In this document: positions 13,121 to 26,550 of the stretch, in pieces
How the letters are laid out: the number at the start of each line of letters is the position of its first letter
Numbering within the stretch: position 1 is the stretch's first letter
Assembly: GCF_900089495.1 (NCBI RefSeq)
Contig: NZ_LT605203.1
Location: 871,430 to 935,429 of the forward strand
DNA length: 64,000 nt
Reading direction: 5' to 3'
Source of the DNA: Thiomonas sp. X19
GTDB lineage: Bacteria; Pseudomonadota; Gammaproteobacteria; Burkholderiales; Burkholderiaceae_C
Program-made: the position numbers and the translations under genes
The notes under the pieces: model-generated
Database searches by the model: none
Told to the model about the DNA's origin: nothing
What the model saw: the letters and a program-made list of their open reading frames with translations, nothing else

Positions 13121-13999
13121 ATGCCTGGAATGAAAGAAGTTCGCGTCAAGATCAAGAGCGTGCAGAACACGCGCAAGATCACCAAGGCCATGGAAATGGT
13201 CGCTGCCTCCAAAATGCGCAAGGCGCAGGAGCGCATGCGTGCAGCCCGGCCTTACGCCGAGAAGGTGCGCTCCATGACCGCCAACCTGAGCCAAGCCAAC
13301 CCCGAGTACAGCCACCCCTTCATGGTGGCGCGTAGCCCGGTGCGCAAGGTGGGCGTCATCCTGGTGACCACCGACAAGGGCCTGTGCGGCGGCCTCAACA
13401 CCAATATCTTGCGTGCCCTGACCCAGAACATCAAGGAATGGCAGGGTGAGGGCGTTGCCGTGCAGGCCTGCGCCATTGGCAACAAGGGTTTGCAATTCTT
13501 CAACCGCCTGGGTGTCAACGTTGTCTCTCAGTTGGTGCAGATGGGCGACAAACCGCATCTGGACAAGCTCATCGGCCCGGTCAAAGTGGTGCTCGACGCT
13601 TATGAGCGTGGCGAGATCGACGCCATCTACATCGCGTTCAGCAGCTTCGTCAACACCATGAAGCAGCAGCCGCGGGTCGAACAGCTCATCCCGCTGTCCA
13701 AGCAGGCCATGAGCACGTCCGATGCGGAGCGCAAGCAACACAGCTGGGACTACATCTACGAGCCCGATGCCAAGCCGGTGATCGATGCGCTGCTGGTGCG
13801 CTACATCGAGGCGCTGGTCTACCAGGCCGTGACCGAGAACATGGCGTGCGAGCAATCGGCCCGCATGGTGGCGATGAAGGCGGCGTCTGACAACGCCAAG
13901 ACGGTGATCAGTGAACTGCAACTGGTCTACAACAAGAGTCGCCAGGCCGCCATTACCAAAGAATTGTCTGAAATCGTCGGGGGCGCAGCCGCCGTTTAA
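13121..13999 (+). CDS. atpG: ATP synthase F1 subunit gamma
   Basis: A 292-residue central-stalk subunit. It begins [32 protein letters not shown], the conserved N-terminal helix of the coiled coil, and ends with the matching C-terminal helix ([27 protein letters not shown]). Between them is the Rossmann-like domain. It is preceded by AAGGAGATCC. A 128-bp non-coding gap separates it from atpA. Confidence 0.98.
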   Translation: MPGMKEVRVKIKSVQNTRKITKAMEMVAASKMRKAQERMRAARPYAEKVRSMTANLSQANPEYSHPFMVARSPVRKVGVILVTTDKGLCGGLNTNILRALTQNIKEWQGEGVAVQACAIGNKGLQFFNRLGVNVVSQLVQMGDKPHLDKLIGPVKVVLDAYERGEIDAIYIAFSSFVNTMKQQPRVEQLIPLSKQAMSTSDAERKQHSWDYIYEPDAKPVIDALLVRYIEALVYQAVTENMACEQSARMVAMKAASDNAKTVISELQLVYNKSRQAAITKELSEIVGGAAAV

Positions 14000-14035
14000 G
14001 GCGCTGCCACCCATCACTGCATATTGGAGAACTAG

Positions 14036-15451
<1,416 letters not shown>

Positions 15452-15531
15452 CCGCTGCGTCTGCCCAGAGCATGCCGAGTCGCTCGCCGACATGGCATGC
15501 ACGTGCAGCCCGAGGCACCCCCGGAGTCATC

Positions 15532-15960
15532 ATGAACACTTTTCAAATCGATGTGGTCAGTGCCGAAGAGCTGATCTATTCCGGGCAAGCGCGTTTCGTC
15601 GCCTTGCCGGGCGAGTCCGGCGAACTCGGCATTCTGCCCGGCCACACGCCCCTCATCACCCGCATCAAACCGGGCGCGGTGCGCATCGAGCGCACGGACG
15701 GCACCAGGACCGAGGACGATTTCGTCTTCGTCGCCGGTGGCGTGCTTGAAGTCCAGCCCAAGCATGTGACGGTTCTGGCCGACACCGCCATCCGTGGCAA
15801 GGACCTGGATGAAGCCAAGGCCCAGGAAGCCCTCAAGCTGGCGCAGGAAAATCGTGCCAATGCCAAGGACGCCCAGGACATTGCCGTCGTCGAAGGTGAG
15901 CTTGCCATGTTGGCGGCGCAACTCGCCGCCATCCGCAAGCTGCGCAACCGACCCCATTGA
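15532..15960 (+). CDS. atpC: ATP synthase F1 subunit epsilon
   Basis: A 142-residue subunit: beta-sandwich N-terminal domain (to ~88) and a C-terminal helical hairpin that can inhibit ATP hydrolysis. [19 protein letters not shown] and [18 protein letters not shown] are family signatures. The start at 15532 follows CCGGAGTCATC. Last gene of the operon, with a strong hairpin directly downstream. Confidence 0.97.
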   Translation: MNTFQIDVVSAEELIYSGQARFVALPGESGELGILPGHTPLITRIKPGAVRIERTDGTRTEDDFVFVAGGVLEVQPKHVTVLADTAIRGKDLDEAKAQEALKLAQENRANAKDAQDIAVVEGELAMLAAQLAAIRKLRNRPH

Positions 15961-15971
15961 ACGTGCATCCG

Positions 15972-16020
15972 CCCCAACAAAAAGCCCGCTGGCTGGCGCT
16001 GAACGGGCTTTTTGTTGGGG
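15972..16020 (+). terminator. terminator of the atp operon (17-bp stem)
   Basis: Positions 15972-15988 pair perfectly with 16004-16020 over 17 bp, with a 15-nt loop. The stem contains A5/T5, so the U-run lies inside the right arm rather than after it. It starts 12 bp past the atpC stop and 154 bp before the end of the convergent binding-protein gene. It may serve both directions. Confidence 0.85.
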
Positions 16021-16173
16021 GTGTGCGCCGCAATCCCGGCCCCGTTGGAGGTCAAGATCCGGTGGTCAACCGACACGGATCGGCGCTGTGACGGGGCAGG
16101 GAGAGCCGGGCGACTCCTGGGCGACCAAACTTCGCGCGATCGCATCGCCGCCTCATCGTGTTGCCCCGCCGAT

Positions 16174-17337
16174 TCAGTTCACGCGTTCCACCGCGAGCGG
16201 CGTTTTCTTGCCATGCTCGAACATCGAGAGGGTGATGCTCGGGTGCATCAACTCGCCTGTCGAGGTGAAGCGGATATGGGACTTGGTGATGCCGTCGTCG
16301 TCCACGTCCCGGATGGCGTGGAGGTAGACCTTGGGATCCGCCGATCGGGCCTTCATCATGGCATGGGCCAGCACCATGGCTGCGTCATAGGCGTAGGGCG
16401 AGTAGAGCTGGAAAGCGCCTTGGCCGAAGTGTTGGATGTAATCGGCTTTCCAGGCCTGGCCCTTCGGCAACTGGCTCAGGGGCACACCGCCCTGGGCGCA
16501 GATCGTGCCGTTGACCGCATTGCCAGCGAGCGTCGCCATGGCCGGCGCACAAATGCCGTCGCCACCCATGAGCGTGGCCTTCATCCCGAACTGACGCATC
16601 TGCCGCAACAGCGGGCCGGCCTGGCTGTACATGCCGCCATAGAACACGACGTCCGGGTGGAAGTCCTTGATGCGGGTGAGGATGGCGGAAAACTGCGTGG
16701 TCTTGTCGTCGGTGTATTCGTGATCCACCACCGTCATGCCATCGCGTTTCGCCGTGGCGGCAAACACATCGGCGACACCTTCGCCGTAGGCCGTGCGGTC
16801 GTCCACCACCGCAACGCGCTTGGCTTTCAGTGTTTGGTCGGCATAGTTGGCCAGGCCGGCGCCGAGAGCGTCGTCATTGGCAATCATGCGGAAAAACGTC
16901 TTGTAGTCCTGCTGGGCGATTTTCGGGTCGGTGGATGATGGTGTGATCTGCGGGATGCCCGCTGCGCTGTAGATGCGGGCCGCAGGGAAGGTGCAGCCCG
17001 AGGTCTGGTGGCCGACGACGCCGTTCACCTGCTCGTCCACCAATTTCTGCGCCACCAATGTGGCTTGGTTGGGCAGACCCTGATCGTCCTCGGCGTCCAT
17101 GACCCAGCGCACCGGCTGGCCAGCGATGCGGGCATGCTCCGCATTGAGCTTGTCGATGGCCAGTTGCACGCCGTTCACGGCGTCCTGGCCGCTGGCAGAG
17201 AGCGGCCCCGACAGTGGCACCGCCACACCGATGACCACGCGCATCTCGGCAGCCTGCGCGGCTGCGGTGCACAGCATCGGTGCGAGCAGTGCCGCCAAAA
17301 CGGTGCGTTTGCGTCGAACGGCTGGGGTGTGCGGCAT
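16174..17337 (-). CDS. branched-chain amino acid ABC transporter periplasmic binding protein (LivK-like), orphan
   Basis: A 387-residue type I periplasmic binding protein. It has a signal peptide ending AAAQAAEM near residue 31, then VVIGVAVPLSGPLSASGQDAVNGVQLAI, the Leu/Ile/Val-binding family start. The Ser/Thr ligand region is GHQTSGCTFPAA, and YSPYAYDAAMVLA lies near the C-terminus. It captures amino acids or related solutes for a LivHMGF-type importer. No permease or ATPase genes are nearby, so it must work with components encoded elsewhere. The start at 17337 has GGAG 7 nt upstream. Confidence 0.9.
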   Translation of the reverse strand: MPHTPAVRRKRTVLAALLAPMLCTAAAQAAEMRVVIGVAVPLSGPLSASGQDAVNGVQLAIDKLNAEHARIAGQPVRWVMDAEDDQGLPNQATLVAQKLVDEQVNGVVGHQTSGCTFPAARIYSAAGIPQITPSSTDPKIAQQDYKTFFRMIANDDALGAGLANYADQTLKAKRVAVVDDRTAYGEGVADVFAATAKRDGMTVVDHEYTDDKTTQFSAILTRIKDFHPDVVFYGGMYSQAGPLLRQMRQFGMKATLMGGDGICAPAMATLAGNAVNGTICAQGGVPLSQLPKGQAWKADYIQHFGQGAFQLYSPYAYDAAMVLAHAMMKARSADPKVYLHAIRDVDDDGITKSHIRFTSTGELMHPSITLSMFEHGKKTPLAVERVN

Positions 17338-17542
17338 GGCTATCTCCGGAAAGCAGGTCATCTGGGCAAGGCGCGGCGGCGACTTGTACCAGCAGCCGCG
17401 CGATGAAGGGCTGGTTCAGCGTAAGCAAAATTCGGGCGCGCGGTGTTGCCATTCGGGATGGCCCACCGCCGCAACGGGACATGCCATGCGCATGCGCGAC
17501 GACCTCGCGCTCTGTGCAGCAGGGCAGTGGCGCTGCTGCAGT

Positions 17543-18133
17543 TCAATCCACCAGCCTGCCGCGGCGCACACGCAGGCCACGCAGCTGCGCCGCACTCAAG
17601 GTTCCCGCTGAAGCAGCGTCTCTGGCAACCTTGCCGCGGTCCGGGCTGGCCACCTGCAGCGCAGTCAGCCCGCGGTGGGCGTGCGCGTGGCAAATGGCCA
17701 AGCCCAGCGCGTCGGCCGCATCCGGCCCCGGCTGGCCGGGCAGGGCGAGCAGGCGCATGACCATCTCCTGCATCTGCTCCTTGTTGGCGCGGCCGTAGCC
17801 AACGACGGACTTCTTCAGTTGCAAAGCCGTGTACTCCACCACCGGCAAACCGCTGGCGACCAGCGCTGCAATCGCCGCCCCGCGCGCCTGCCCCAGCAGC
17901 AGCGTGGACTGCGGGTTGACGTTGACGAACACGATTTCCACCACCGCGATATCGGCCCGCGCGTCCTGCGCCACCTGACTCACGCCCTCGAACAACGTCT
18001 TCAGCCGATCCGGCAGCGTGCCCTTCGGAATGCGAATCGCGCCGCTTGCCTGGTAATGCAGCCGCTGGCCCCGGGTTTCGAGCAGGCCATAACCGGTGAT
18101 GTTGAGTCCGGGGTCGATACCGAGGATGCGCAT
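17543..18133 (-). CDS. ruvC: Holliday junction resolvase RuvC
   Basis: A 196-residue crossover-junction endonuclease. The four catalytic acids sit at the canonical positions D7, E66, D138 and D141. [12 protein letters not shown] and NKEQMQEMV are family signatures. The C-terminal ~20 residues (after GLTALQ) extend beyond the usual ~175-180. It acts with RuvAB to cut four-way junctions in recombination repair. It follows purH on the same strand, an order I know from Burkholderiales. Confidence 0.95.
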   Translation of the reverse strand: MRILGIDPGLNITGYGLLETRGQRLHYQASGAIRIPKGTLPDRLKTLFEGVSQVAQDARADIAVVEIVFVNVNPQSTLLLGQARGAAIAALVASGLPVVEYTALQLKKSVVGYGRANKEQMQEMVMRLLALPGQPGPDAADALGLAICHAHAHRGLTALQVASPDRGKVARDAASAGTLSAAQLRGLRVRRGRLVD

Positions 18134-18173
18134 GGCGTGTATTGCACCACGGTGAGGGTCCGCCGGCTCGGTT

Positions 18174-19754
18174 TCAGTGGCGGAAGTGGCGCACGCCGGT
18201 GAGCACCATGGCCAGGCCGTGTTCGTCGGCGGCGGCGATCACTTCCGCGTCGCGCATCGAGCCGCCGGGCTGGATCACGGCTTTGGCGCCGGCGGCGGCG
18301 AGCACGTCGACGCCGTCGCGGAAGGGGAAGAAGGCGTCGGAGGCGACGGCGCTGCCGCCTACCGCAAGCCCGGCGTTGGCGGCCTTGATGGTGGCGATGC
18401 GGGTGGCGTCGACCCGGCTCATCTGCCCCGCGCCGACGCCGATGGTCTGGGCGCCGCGTGCGAACACGATGGCATTGGACTTGGTGAACTTGGCCACGGT
18501 CCAGGCGAACAGCAGGTCGGCGATTTCGGCATCGGTCGGTGCGCGCTTGGTCACCACTTTGAGGTCGGCGGTGGTGAGCACGGCGTTGTCGGCCGTCTGC
18601 ACCAGAATGCCGGAGTTCACGCGCTTCACATCATGCGCGTTGCGGCCTTGGGCCCAGGGGGTGGCGCCGTGGCGGTCCACCTGGGCAAGGTCGATGGCGA
18701 GCACGCGCACATTGGCTTTGGCGGCCAGCACGGCCAGCGCCGCGTCGCTGTAGGCGGGGGCGATGAGCACTTCGACGAACTGGCCGCTCACGGCCTTGGC
18801 CGCGGCTTCGTCCACAGCCTGGTTGAAGGCGATGATGCCGCCGAAGGCCGAGGTGGGGTCGGTGGCGAAGGCTTTGCGGTATGCGGCTTCGGCCGTGTCG
18901 CCCAGCGCCACGCCGCAGGGGTTGGCGTGCTTGACGATGACGCAGGCGCCCGTGGCGAAACTCTTGACGCATTCCCACGCCGCGTCGGCGTCGGCGATGT
19001 TGTTGTAGCTCAGCTCCTTGCCCTGCAGTTGCCGCGCCAGCGGCAGCGAGCCGGGGGCGGGATGCAGGTCGCGGTAGAACGCGGCGCTCTGGTGCGGGTT
19101 CTCGCCGTAGCGCAGGTCTTGCAACTTGACGAAGCTGGAGTTGAGCTGGGCGGGATAGGTGGCTTGCGTGCCGTCGACCTGCAGCGCGGACAGATAGTTG
19201 GAAATGGCGGCGTCGTACTGGGCGATGCGGTTGAACGCCGCCACCGCCAGGGCGAAGCGCGTGGCTTGCGACACCGCGCCGCTGGCCTCGAACTCGGCCA
19301 GCGCGGCCTCGTACTGCGCGCAATCGGTGAGCACGCTCACGCCCTGCCAGTTTTTCGCCGCCGAACGCACCATGGCCGGGCCGCCGATGTCGATGTTCTC
19401 GATCGCGTCTTCGAGCGCGCAGCCCGTCTTGGCCACGGTGGCCTCGAAGGGGTAGAGGTTGACCACCAGCCAGTCGATGGCCGCGATGCCGTGCGCGGCG
19501 ATGGCTTGCATGTGCGCCGGCAAGTCGCGCCGCGCCAGCAGGCCGCCATGCACCCTGGGGTGCAGGGTCTTGACGCGGCCGTCGAGCATCTCGGGAAAGC
19601 CGGTGTGCGTCGCCACTTCCGTCACCGCCAGGCCGGCCTCGAGCAGCAGCTTGGCGGTGCCGCCGGTGGACAGCAGCTTCACGCCTTTGGCGTGCAGGCG
19701 GCGGGCAAGGTCGAGGACGCCAGTTTTGTCGGAAACGGAGAGCAGTGCGTACAT
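18174..19754 (-). CDS. purH: bifunctional AICAR transformylase / IMP cyclohydrolase
   Basis: A 526-residue enzyme for the last two steps of IMP synthesis. The N-terminal IMP cyclohydrolase domain (to ~200) begins [20 protein letters not shown] and has STGGTAKLL. The C-terminal transformylase domain carries KHANPCGVA with the catalytic Lys-His pair. Length normal. The start at 19754 matches the family; the open frame continues upstream without resemblance. Confidence 0.97.
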   Translation of the reverse strand: MYALLSVSDKTGVLDLARRLHAKGVKLLSTGGTAKLLLEAGLAVTEVATHTGFPEMLDGRVKTLHPRVHGGLLARRDLPAHMQAIAAHGIAAIDWLVVNLYPFEATVAKTGCALEDAIENIDIGGPAMVRSAAKNWQGVSVLTDCAQYEAALAEFEASGAVSQATRFALAVAAFNRIAQYDAAISNYLSALQVDGTQATYPAQLNSSFVKLQDLRYGENPHQSAAFYRDLHPAPGSLPLARQLQGKELSYNNIADADAAWECVKSFATGACVIVKHANPCGVALGDTAEAAYRKAFATDPTSAFGGIIAFNQAVDEAAAKAVSGQFVEVLIAPAYSDAALAVLAAKANVRVLAIDLAQVDRHGATPWAQGRNAHDVKRVNSGILVQTADNAVLTTADLKVVTKRAPTDAEIADLLFAWTVAKFTKSNAIVFARGAQTIGVGAGQMSRVDATRIATIKAANAGLAVGGSAVASDAFFPFRDGVDVLAAAGAKAVIQPGGSMRDAEVIAAADEHGLAMVLTGVRHFRH

Positions 19755-19949
19755 GGGGGTCGGGCAGAACTTGGAAAGAAGGGTTTCAGTGATGCGGGGC
19801 AGTCGGTGATGCGGGGTCGTCGGTGAGGTGAGGTGCGCTGGAGCGGAGGTTCGGGGCATGGTCTGGCCCTTGGGCATGCGCCCGGCATGTCCTGGCCAGG
19901 CCGCGCAGACCATGCCCTCACGCAACACCCGCCGCGCGCAAGACGGCAC

Positions 19950-20189
19950 TCATTTGATGAGCTTGTGGTCCTTCAGCTTCTTGCGCAGGGTGTTGCGGTT
20001 GATGCCCAGCCAATCGGCGGCGAGCGACTGGTTGTCCTGGGTGCGGCGCATCACGGTTTGCAGCAGCGGCTTTTCCACGGTCTGCATCACCATGGCGTGA
20101 ATGCCATGCGGTTCGGTGCCGTTGAGGTCGTCGAAATACGCATCGAGGCTGTCGATGACGCATTGCTCGAGGGAGGATTTCTTGCTCAT
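19950..20189 (-). CDS. fis: Fis family DNA-binding protein
   Basis: A 79-residue protein. The C-terminal half is the Fis helix-turn-helix: LLQTVMRRTQDNQSLAADWLGINRNTLRKKLKDH. The N-terminal part (VIDSLDAYFDDLNG) corresponds to the dimerisation helices. It overlaps the dusB stop by one base (TGATG), so it is translationally coupled to dusB as in the enterobacterial dusB-fis operon. As in other betaproteobacteria it is shorter than the 98-residue E. coli Fis. Confidence 0.93.
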   Translation of the reverse strand: MSKKSSLEQCVIDSLDAYFDDLNGTEPHGIHAMVMQTVEKPLLQTVMRRTQDNQSLAADWLGINRNTLRKKLKDHKLIK

Positions 20190-21244
20190 CAGGCTGCTAA
20201 GGGAAGGTGGTCGGGGCTGCGTGCGCTGCTCAGCATGTCGAAATACGCCGTCACGGCGTCGCGCTGCGCCTGCGGCTCGGTCAAGATGTTGAAGCCGGCG
20301 CGGAACGCCGCGGCGCCAGGCAGATCGGCCACGGCCCAGCCCACGTGCTTTCGGGCTGTTTTCGCGCCAGCATCGCCATGGAAAAGATGGTGCGCGTCCA
20401 GGTGCTCCAGCAGCCACGCGCCTTGCTGCTGCATGCTGGGAGGCGCGGGTTCGACGCCGCTTTCCAGCGCCTGGGCGATGCGGCCCAGCAGCCAGGGGCG
20501 GCCTAAAGCGGCGCGGCCGATCATCACCGCGTCGGCGCCGGTCGCAAGCATGACGGCGCGCGCCTTGGCGGCGCTGTCGATGTCGCCATTGGCCACCACC
20601 GGAATGCGCAGCGCCTGCTTGATGGCGGCGATGGTGTCGTACTCGGCGCAGCCGCCATAGCCCTGGTCGCGGGTGCGCCCATGCACCACGACCATCGCCA
20701 CGCCGGCGTCCTGCGCGGCGTGGGCGATGCGCGGCGCGTTGCGCTCAGTGGCGCACCAGCCGGTGCGCATTTTCAGCGTCACCGGCACGCCCAGCGGCTG
20801 CATGGCCTGCACCACGGCTTCGACGATGCGCAGCGCCTGCGTCTCGTCCTGCATCAGCGCCGAGCCGGCCCAGCGGCTGCACACTTTCTTCGCCGGGCAG
20901 CCCATATTGATGTCGATGATCTGCGCGCCGCCCTCCACATTGGCGCGCGCCGCATCGGCCATGTCGGCCGGGTCCACGCCCACCAGTTGCGCCGTCACCG
21001 GGCCGGGTTCGCCGGTGTGGTCGCGGCGGCGCGAGGTCTTGAGCGTGTCCCACAACTCGCGCTTGGACGCGACCATCTCGCTGACGCAGTGCCCCGTGCC
21101 CAGCTTGCGCGCCATCTGCCGCCAGGGCAGGTCGGTGACGCCGGCCATGGGGGCGGCGAACACGCGGTTGGGCAGCACGAAGTTGCCCAGGCGCAGCGCG
21201 GCCGGGCGGGCTTCGGTGGGGGCTTGCGGGCGTGGGGAGGACAT
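20189..21244 (-). CDS. dusB: tRNA-dihydrouridine synthase B
   Basis: A 351-residue FMN-dependent TIM-barrel enzyme that reduces uridines in the tRNA D-loop. LPNRVFAAPMAGVTDLPWRQ is the flavin-binding start. IDINMGCPAKKVCSRWAGSAL contains the catalytic cysteine (second Cys), and VVVHGRTRDQGYGG and DAVMIGRAALGRPWL are family motifs. First gene of the dusB-fis unit. Confidence 0.96.
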   Translation of the reverse strand: MSSPRPQAPTEARPAALRLGNFVLPNRVFAAPMAGVTDLPWRQMARKLGTGHCVSEMVASKRELWDTLKTSRRRDHTGEPGPVTAQLVGVDPADMADAARANVEGGAQIIDINMGCPAKKVCSRWAGSALMQDETQALRIVEAVVQAMQPLGVPVTLKMRTGWCATERNAPRIAHAAQDAGVAMVVVHGRTRDQGYGGCAEYDTIAAIKQALRIPVVANGDIDSAAKARAVMLATGADAVMIGRAALGRPWLLGRIAQALESGVEPAPPSMQQQGAWLLEHLDAHHLFHGDAGAKTARKHVGWAVADLPGAAAFRAGFNILTEPQAQRDAVTAYFDMLSSARSPDHLPLAA

Positions 21245-21304
21245 GGAAGAAACGAGCCTGGGCGCGGTGTCCGCGCTGCCTGTTTTTTGTGCAGGAGGCG
21301 GATT

Positions 21305-21541
21305 CTAGTCCTGCGGGTTCGGGCCGCCATGCGTTCCCGCTCGCGCGTCTTGCGCGGGCTTTGGCGCGGCCTGCGCGGCGGTCTCCCGGCGTTGGCGCAG
21401 AACACGCCACACACGCAGCTTGTCGGCGTCGCCCAGGGTGCTCCAGGCGGCAATTTCGTCCAGTGTGCGCCAGCATCCCTGGCAATAGCCGCTGGTGGTG
21501 TCCATGGTGCAAATCTGGATGCAGGGGGAGGGGACGGACAT
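21305..21541 (-). CDS. DUF1289 family protein
   Basis: A 78-residue protein with the DUF1289 pattern: SPCIQICTMD...GYCQGCWRTLDEIAAWSTLGDADKLRVWRVLRQR. The four cysteines (CxxxC and CxxC) suggest a small metal or iron-sulfur site. The C-terminal 25 residues are Ala/Pro-rich. Function unknown in the family. It lies between dusB and the YbaK-type gene, all leftward. Confidence 0.9.
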   Translation of the reverse strand: MSVPSPCIQICTMDTTSGYCQGCWRTLDEIAAWSTLGDADKLRVWRVLRQRRETAAQAAPKPAQDARAGTHGGPNPQD

Positions 21542-21598
21542 GGCGTGAGGTTGGGTGGAAGCTTGCGGCGCAAGGCCGGGGGCATGTCGGTTGCGGGC

Positions 21599-22114
21599 TC
21601 AGGCGACGGGCGCTGTCGTGACGGCGCTGGGCGCAGCCCCCAGCCAGCGTCGCAGGTCGTCGGGCGCAAGCGGGAACACCGCGTGCGGGTGGCCGGCGGC
21701 GGCCCAGATGCGATCGAAGCGCCACAGGCTTTGGTCGATCAGCGCCAGCGGCGGCTCGCGATGCCCCACCGGACTCACCCCGCCAATGGCGAACCCGGTG
21801 CGCGCGCGCACGAAGCCGGCGTCGGCCCGCGCCAGCGCGCCCACCTGCTGCGCCACCAGCGCTTCGTCCACGCGCCGGTCGCCGGCGCACACCACCAGCA
21901 CGGCGCGGTCGCTATCGACATGACGGAAGACGATGGACTTGGCGATCTGCCCGAGCTGCACGCCCAAAGCGTCCGCCGCCTGCTGCGCGGTACGCGCAGC
22001 GGCGTCGAGCATCACGGGCGACGCGTCATGTCCCAGGGCTTGCAGTGCGGCTGCAACGCGCTGGGCCGAGTCGGACGACAAGAAGATTGATGCCTCAGAG
22101 TCAGGATGCGTCAT
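21599..22114 (-). CDS. YbaK/EbsC-type aminoacyl-tRNA deacylase
   Basis: A 171-residue YbaK/ProX-fold protein. QIAKSIVFRH contains the conserved catalytic lysine, and FAIGGVSPVGH is the family GxxxP/GG loop. Members hydrolyse mischarged aminoacyl-tRNAs such as Cys-tRNA-Pro or Ala-tRNA-Pro; the exact specificity cannot be read here. The start at 22114 gives MTHPDSEASIF; the upstream open frame is not family-like. Confidence 0.9.
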   Translation of the reverse strand: MTHPDSEASIFLSSDSAQRVAAALQALGHDASPVMLDAAARTAQQAADALGVQLGQIAKSIVFRHVDSDRAVLVVCAGDRRVDEALVAQQVGALARADAGFVRARTGFAIGGVSPVGHREPPLALIDQSLWRFDRIWAAAGHPHAVFPLAPDDLRRWLGAAPSAVTTAPVA

Positions 22115-22230
22115 GGCAATGGTCGCAGCCAACGTCGCGCAGATGAAAGCCGCAGGCGGCAGCCCGGGTGATGCAGGCTGGCGTGCAGTCCCATGTCGCT
22201 CCAGATTGCGCTGCGCTTCATCGGGGCGGC

Positions 22231-23199
22231 TCAGGCTGCGGTTTGCGCGGCAGGCGCCTGGGCGGAGCGCGCGTTGTTGTCCGTACTTTGCCACTTCGTC
22301 AGCAGCGCCCGCCCGGCGCGGCTGTTGTTCGGGCGGCCGATGCTGCGGCTGATGAAGTCGCCGGCATCGACCACGGCGCGAAGGTCCACGCCGGTGTGCA
22401 GCCCCAAGCCTTGCAGCATGTAGAGCACGTCTTCGGTGGCGACGTTGCCGGTGGCGCCTTTCGCATAGGGGCAGCCGCCCAGGCCCGCAACCGAGGCGTG
22501 GAAGATGCTCACGCCCACCTGGAGCGCGGCGAGGATATTGGCCAGCGCCTGGCCGTAGGTGTCGTGGAAATGCCCGGACTGCCGCTCGATGGGAAAGGCT
22601 TTAGCCGTGGCCTCGAACACCGCCTGCACCCGGCCCGGTGTGCCCACGCCGATGGTGTCGGCGATGTCGATTTCATCGCAGCCGAGCGCGGCCATGCGTT
22701 GCACCACATCGACCACGGCGGCGGGCAGAACCTCGCCCTGATACGGGCAGCCCAGGGCGCAGGAAATGCTGCCGCGCAGGCGCAAGCCGCCGGCCTTGGC
22801 GGCTTGCGCCACGGGCTCGAAGCGGGCGATGGATTCGGCGATCGAGCAGTTGATATTGCGCCGGGCGAACGCCTCCGACGCGGCGCTGAACACCACCACT
22901 TCGTTGGCGCCCGCAGCCAGCGCCGCTTCCAGCCCCTTCAGGTTGGGCACCAGGGCCGAATACACCGTGCCGGGGTGGCGGCGGATGGCGGCCATGACCT
23001 GCGCGCTGTCGGCCATTTGCGGCACCCATTTGGGCGAGACGAAAGCCGCGGCTTCCACATTGGCAAAGCCCGCGGCGGAGAGGCGGTCGATGAGTTCGAC
23101 CTTGACCGCCAGCGGCACCGGGTTGGCTTCGTTCTGCAGCCCGTCGCGCGGGCCGACTTCGACCAGCTTGACATGGTGGGGAAGGGTCATCGGGCTCAT
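22231..23199 (-). CDS. mvaB: hydroxymethylglutaryl-CoA lyase
   Basis: A 322-residue TIM-barrel lyase that splits HMG-CoA into acetoacetate and acetyl-CoA, the last step of leucine breakdown. Motifs: VEVGPRDGLQNE (catalytic Arg/Asp and metal Asp), HFHDTYGQALAN (metal histidines) and the active-site signature GLGGCPYAKGATGNVATEDV with the catalytic Cys. AGGAG lies 6 nt before the ATG at 23199; it abuts an alternative ATG at 23205, which is less likely. The C-terminal ~20 residues are an Ala-rich tail. It belongs with the methylcrotonyl-CoA carboxylase genes further right. Confidence 0.95.
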   Translation of the reverse strand: MSPMTLPHHVKLVEVGPRDGLQNEANPVPLAVKVELIDRLSAAGFANVEAAAFVSPKWVPQMADSAQVMAAIRRHPGTVYSALVPNLKGLEAALAAGANEVVVFSAASEAFARRNINCSIAESIARFEPVAQAAKAGGLRLRGSISCALGCPYQGEVLPAAVVDVVQRMAALGCDEIDIADTIGVGTPGRVQAVFEATAKAFPIERQSGHFHDTYGQALANILAALQVGVSIFHASVAGLGGCPYAKGATGNVATEDVLYMLQGLGLHTGVDLRAVVDAGDFISRSIGRPNNSRAGRALLTKWQSTDNNARSAQAPAAQTAA

Positions 23200-23250
23200 G
23201 CTCATCTCCTCGTGTTCTCGAACAACATCAGCCTGGCGGACGGGCCGTGT

Positions 23251-24201
23251 TCAATACCCCAGCCGCGCGTCCACCACGCCGCCGGGACGTTCGCCGCGCT
23301 CGATGGCGGCGATCTTGCGCATCACCTGCGCCGCCGCCGGGCCGACCAGGGTTTGCGCCGCCACATGCGGGGTGATGCGCGCACGCGGGTGGCGCCACAG
23401 CGGGTCATCCTGCGGCAGCGGCTCGGTGGTGAACACGTCGAGCGTGGCACTGGCGAGGTGGCCGCTGTGCAGCAAGTCGAGCAAGTCATCCTGGTCGAGC
23501 ACGGCGCCGCGGCTGGCGTTGACGAGGTGCGCGCCTTTCGGCAAGTGGCACAGGACAGCGTAGTCCAGCAAGCCGCGGGTCTGCGCGGTGAGCGGCAACA
23601 ACACCACCAGCACCCGGGTCTGGGCGAGAAAGGCGTCGAGCCGGTCCAGCGGGTAGATCGGCCAGGGGGCGTCGAACCCGGCGCGCGCCTGGCCGCTGCG
23701 GCTGCAGGCCAGCACCGGGAAGTCCATCGCCGCGACGCGTTTGGCGGCGGCAAATCCCATCTGCCCCAGGCCGAGAAAGCCGATGTTGAAACTGCCGCGC
23801 GGCGGCAGCACCAGCGGCTCCCAGCGGCCCTGGCGTTGCAGCGCGGCGTAGTCCGCCATGCGGCGCCAGGCGTGCAGCACGGCCTCGCTCACATAGTCGG
23901 CCATCTGCCGGCCCATGCCGGCATCTTCCAGGCGGATGAGCGGCACCCCGGGCAGGCTGCGCTGCATCTGCGGCAGCACGGCGTCGACTCCGGCGCCGAG
24001 GTTGAACACGGCACGCAGGCCGAGCTGGCTGCTCAGCCAGTCGCTCGGGGGATGCCACACCAGGGCGAAATCGGCCTGGGCTTCGGGCTCGGCGCTGGCG
24101 TCGATGACCTCGACCGCCAGCTTGAGGTCGGCGGCATGCTGCACCAGCGCCTCGCGCCAGCGGCGAAACGGCTCATCAGGATCCCAGACGGCGAGGCGCA
24201 T
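23251..24201 (-). CDS. glyoxylate/hydroxypyruvate reductase (GhrA-like)
   Basis: A 316-residue D-2-hydroxyacid dehydrogenase. The Rossmann motif is GFLGLGQMG. The catalytic Arg lies in VNASRGAVLDQDDL, the Glu in FTTEPLPQDDPLW and the His in ITPHVAAQT. The protein follows the GhrA pattern (NLGAGVDAVLP early, RLEDAGMGRQMADYV) and reduces glyoxylate or hydroxypyruvate with NAD(P)H. The start at 24201 leaves 37 bp after the carboxylase stop. Glyoxylate metabolism fits the nearby aceK, though this link is inference. Confidence 0.9.
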   Translation of the reverse strand: MRLAVWDPDEPFRRWREALVQHAADLKLAVEVIDASAEPEAQADFALVWHPPSDWLSSQLGLRAVFNLGAGVDAVLPQMQRSLPGVPLIRLEDAGMGRQMADYVSEAVLHAWRRMADYAALQRQGRWEPLVLPPRGSFNIGFLGLGQMGFAAAKRVAAMDFPVLACSRSGQARAGFDAPWPIYPLDRLDAFLAQTRVLVVLLPLTAQTRGLLDYAVLCHLPKGAHLVNASRGAVLDQDDLLDLLHSGHLASATLDVFTTEPLPQDDPLWRHPRARITPHVAAQTLVGPAAAQVMRKIAAIERGERPGGVVDARLGY

Positions 24202-24238
24202 GCGCGAGGGGTGGATGGGCGGGCCAGGGTCGATGGGC

Positions 24239-26353
<2,115 letters not shown>

Positions 26354-26354
26354 G

Positions 26355-26492
26355 TCAGCGGACCTCCAGTCTGTGCGCGGCGAGATCGCCTGCCGCGGCG
26401 CTGCGCGCCTGCAGCCGGTTTGGCTGCGCCGCTGCGCGCCCCCTGCGGGGGCGCTGGTCGCCGCGATTGGCGATGAGCACTTTCGAGAACAT
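26355..26492 (-). pseudogene. duplicated start of mccA fused to repeat sequence (45-codon frame)
   Basis: The ATG at 26492 begins MFSKVLIANRG, identical in protein to the first 11 residues of mccA. It then runs into GC-rich repeat sequence (DQRPRRGRAA...) and stops at 26355-26357, one base before the mccA ATG. The DNA of the copy differs by a few bases, mostly silent (for example GTGCTC for GTGTTG). It is either a leftover of a duplication or the start of a lost paralogue. If translated it would be coupled to mccA; no function is implied by the sequence. Confidence 0.6.
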
Positions 26493-26550
26493 CTCAGCAG
26501 GCCTCAGAAAAGAAGAATTGTTTGCGAACCCGATGGTTGACTTTTACAGC

